From positions 1-5,391 of the forward strand of contig CALCPB010000892.1 of assembly GCA_937897665.1 (NCBI GenBank): 5,391 nucleotides of DNA. The letters are read 5' to 3'. Made by a program: the position numbers and the translations under genes. The notes under the pieces are model-generated. The model ran no database searches and had not been told where the DNA came from. It saw nothing but the letters and a program-made list of their open reading frames with translations. Each line of letters starts with the position of its first letter. Position 1 is the stretch's first letter. The DNA comes from an uncultured Halomicronema sp. (GTDB lineage Bacteria; Cyanobacteriota; Cyanobacteriia; Phormidesmidales; Phormidesmidaceae). Below, one piece after another: positions 3,773 through 5,391 of this stretch.

Positions 3773-5391
3773 ATGAGTAACGGGTCATCGCCAGAGCCGG
3801 AATCGACTAACGCGAAACAACGGCGTCGAATTTGGAAGACGACCGGCTTAACGATTGGCGCGATCGCGATTCTCGGTGCGGCTGGGGGCACCTTGGCCGC
3901 CTGGATTTTTGTGAATGAGCGGCTCTCGCCCTGGGCCTCACAGCAGCTGAGCGATACCCTTGATCGCCCGGTTTATCTGGGCGAAGTCGAACGAGCCTCA
4001 CTGACCGGCGTACGGTTTGGTCAATCAGCGATGCCCGCCACTGCGGATGACCCCGATCAGCTGGTGGTCGAGACGGTAACGATTCGACTGAATCTGCTGC
4101 AGTTGCTGACGCGCACCCTGCGACCGCGCATTACTGTTGAAAATCCGATGGTGTACGTCGAGCAAAATGCCCAAGGGGAATGGCTGGATATCGACTTTAA
4201 CTTCGACGATGACGACGATGATGAAGACGACGACGATGATCGCGATCCCTTCATTCGCATCTGCCCCATCGTCGAAAGTCTGAACGGCGATTTGACGGGC
4301 CTGCCCTACAGTGAAGCCCCAGCGACGGCGAGGCCACTCAATATCAACGCAATCACTGGTTCGGTCGAAGTGGCCCAGGTCGAGACGGCTGTTTTTAGCG
4401 ATCAAGAGACCTTTGTCAAAGCGCAAACGATTACCATTGATGTCAGCGCCGAGCCAGAGAACGCCGGGACACTGGTCGTTAGCGGGGTGATTCAGCAGCC
4501 AGAGAGCAATGAGGACGATGGGACGGCGTCCGCGATCGCCGCCAACCTGGCTCTCCAAGCCCAGGGCCTAGATTTAGGCATTCTGTCGCCGGTGCTGCTA
4601 GCGAGTCTGCCCCAAGATCTGCCCTTCGACGTGACGTCAGGTCTGCTCAACGGCAACCTGGAGGTCAGCCTTGCCCCCGAGGCCGAACCGAGTCTGACGG
4701 GTACCGCCAGCTTGCGGGATGGGGCGATCGCCTTTGACGCCCTGACCACGCCTTTCACCGATATCAATACGCAGGCGCAGTTTCGCGACAATGGCGTCCG
4801 CCTAGATGAGATCACGGCTAACTTTGGTGAAATGTCTGCCGTTGCCACCGGCACGATCGACGCGCGTAACGGCTATGACCTGACCGGCGAAATTTTTCCC
4901 GTAGCGCTGGCAGACATTGCCGCGGCCTTCGACTTTGAGCCGCCCATTCCTGCCGAAGGCACGCTCAGAGCCGAGGCGGTAGAGATTACGGGGCCGCTGA
5001 CGCAGCCTTTGGTGGCGGGCAACATCCTCTCAACGGATGTCGTGACGCTCGACAAAGTTCAGTTCGCGAATATGGCCACTCGGCTCAGCTATAGTGCCGC
5101 AGGCTTAGCCTTTGCCAACCTATCTCTAGAGCCCTTAGCGGGCGGCAGTCTCACTGGCGAGGGGGCATTGTCTTTTGGCCGACCGGCGACCTTAGCTTTG
5201 CAGCTAACTGGGCAAGATCTGCCCGCCGATGCTATTGGGCAGGCCTATGGGTTGCCGGAAACAGTGGTCATTGGTCCAGTCGCCCTAGAGGCTGATATTA
5301 CCGGCCCACTGAATGACTTGAATGGCTTAGTCACCTGGAACGCCCCAGCCGGGACTTATCCCACTAACGGCACGGCAGAAATTGCGGCCAA
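3773..5391 (+). CDS. TamB/TIC236-like (DUF490/AsmA-like) envelope protein, N-terminal 539 codons; 3' end outside window
   Basis: The frame is open from ATG 3773 to the window end without a stop, so only the N-terminal part is seen; cyanobacterial members are usually well over 1000 residues. The order is: a polar, basic cytosolic N-terminus (1-22, KQRRRIWK at 15-22), one membrane anchor (about 24-47), then a long extracytoplasmic region rich in short beta-strands. The segment GEVERASLTGVRFG (70-83) followed by LVVETVTIRLNLLQLL (97-112) and PRITVENPMVYVEQNAQGEW (118-137) resembles the start of TamB/AsmA-like proteins. Repeating strand-turn units follow, such as LTGTASLRDGAIAFD (308-322) and TANFGEMSAVATGTI (348-362). 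These fit the bridge-like beta-taco fold that spans the periplasm and works with Omp85/TamA-type proteins or in lipid transport. An acidic tract at 145-156 interrupts the family pattern. Upstream stop and Shine-Dalgarno support the start. Three HIP1 octamers lie inside. Confidence 0.85.
   Translation, partial: MSNGSSPEPESTNAKQRRRIWKTTGLTIGAIAILGAAGGTLAAWIFVNERLSPWASQQLSDTLDRPVYLGEVERASLTGVRFGQSAMPATADDPDQLVVETVTIRLNLLQLLTRTLRPRITVENPMVYVEQNAQGEWLDIDFNFDDDDDDEDDDDDRDPFIRICPIVESLNGDLTGLPYSEAPATARPLNINAITGSVEVAQVETAVFSDQETFVKAQTITIDVSAEPENAGTLVVSGVIQQPESNEDDGTASAIAANLALQAQGLDLGILSPVLLASLPQDLPFDVTSGLLNGNLEVSLAPEAEPSLTGTASLRDGAIAFDALTTPFTDINTQAQFRDNGVRLDEITANFGEMSAVATGTIDARNGYDLTGEIFPVALADIAAAFDFEPPIPAEGTLRAEAVEITGPLTQPLVAGNILSTDVVTLDKVQFANMATRLSYSAAGLAFANLSLEPLAGGSLTGEGALSFGRPATLALQLTGQDLPADAIGQAYGLPETVVIGPVALEADITGPLNDLNGLVTWNAPAGTYPTNGTAEIAA
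4205..4240 (+). repeat. GAY triplet tract encoding 12 acidic residues
   Basis: Twelve consecutive codons encode D6-E-D5 (residues 145-156 of the TamB-like protein), eleven of them GAC or GAT and one GAA. Further Asp follows at 158. It is an imperfect trinucleotide repeat, liable to length change by slippage, placed between two conserved-looking segments in the extracytoplasmic part. Confidence 0.85.

Noticed and set aside
3763..3780. Five-codon upstream ORF (MRGHE) overlapping the TamB-like start
   Set aside because: Arises from the Shine-Dalgarno sequence itself; no ribosome site of its own and no reason to think it is translated.
4241..4330. Possible local frameshift just after the acidic tract in the TamB-like gene
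   Set aside because: The sequence RDPFIRICPIVESLNGDLTGLPYSEAP looked off-pattern at first, but the other two frames give worse translations or stops and the frame continues sensibly.
4025..4558. Open frames on the minus strand (177 and 70 codons) opposite the TamB-like gene, one with a poly-Ser run
   Set aside because: Shadows of the plus-strand coding sequence; the Ser and Val/Ile runs are the acidic triplet tract read in other frames.
1..5391. CRISPR array, transposase, toxin-antitoxin, tRNA genes or defence genes
   Set aside because: Looked for on both strands; no regularly spaced repeats, no recognisable proteins of these classes, and no tRNA cloverleaf seen.

Overview
The window looks like chromosomal DNA from a cyanobacterium. 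I count eight copies of the octamer GCGATCGC (HIP1, the hallmark cyanobacterial palindrome; copies start at about 502, 952, 2531, 2855, 2888, 3860, 4532 and 4724). The recognisable genes are also typical of cyanobacteria: an EGY-type site-2 protease, a DUF3110 protein, a TamB/TIC236-type protein, and an RNase P RNA whose sequence closely follows the cyanobacterial form. Genus cannot be set from this alone; I would guess a filamentous, Leptolyngbya-like lineage at low confidence.

Layout. 1-708 (+) is the C-terminal part of an EGY-type intramembrane metalloprotease whose start lies before the window. It converges on a small unrecognised gene at 786-1001 (-), and a stem-loop that includes the protease stop codon sits between them. 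From 1002 to 1735 I find no gene I can support. This stretch holds short direct repeats, a strong 35-base imperfect palindrome, a REP-like element, and the upstream region of rnpB. 1736-2113 (+) is rnpB, the catalytic RNA of RNase P, with its universally conserved blocks readable by eye. It converges on murQ (2110-3045, -; GTG start), and the two 3' ends touch or overlap by a few bases. Upstream of murQ on the same strand is a DUF3110 gene (3176-3565, -). A 207-base divergent intergenic region then leads to a long ORF (3773 to the window end, +; 539 codons seen, 3' end missing) encoding a TamB/TIC236-like envelope protein.

Function. This is a housekeeping and cell-envelope neighbourhood: regulated membrane proteolysis, tRNA 5' maturation, peptidoglycan recycling (MurNAc-6-phosphate to GlcNAc-6-phosphate) and outer-membrane biogenesis or lipid transport. 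The genes do not form one pathway or one operon; murQ and the DUF3110 gene are the only co-oriented adjacent pair. I see no transposase, CRISPR array, toxin-antitoxin pair, defence genes or phage genes, and no convincing new multi-gene system. The items most worth a second look are the roughly 730-base gene-free, repeat-bearing region before rnpB, the rnpB/murQ tail-to-tail overlap, the small gene at 786-1001, and the 12-residue Asp/Glu tract in the TamB-like protein.
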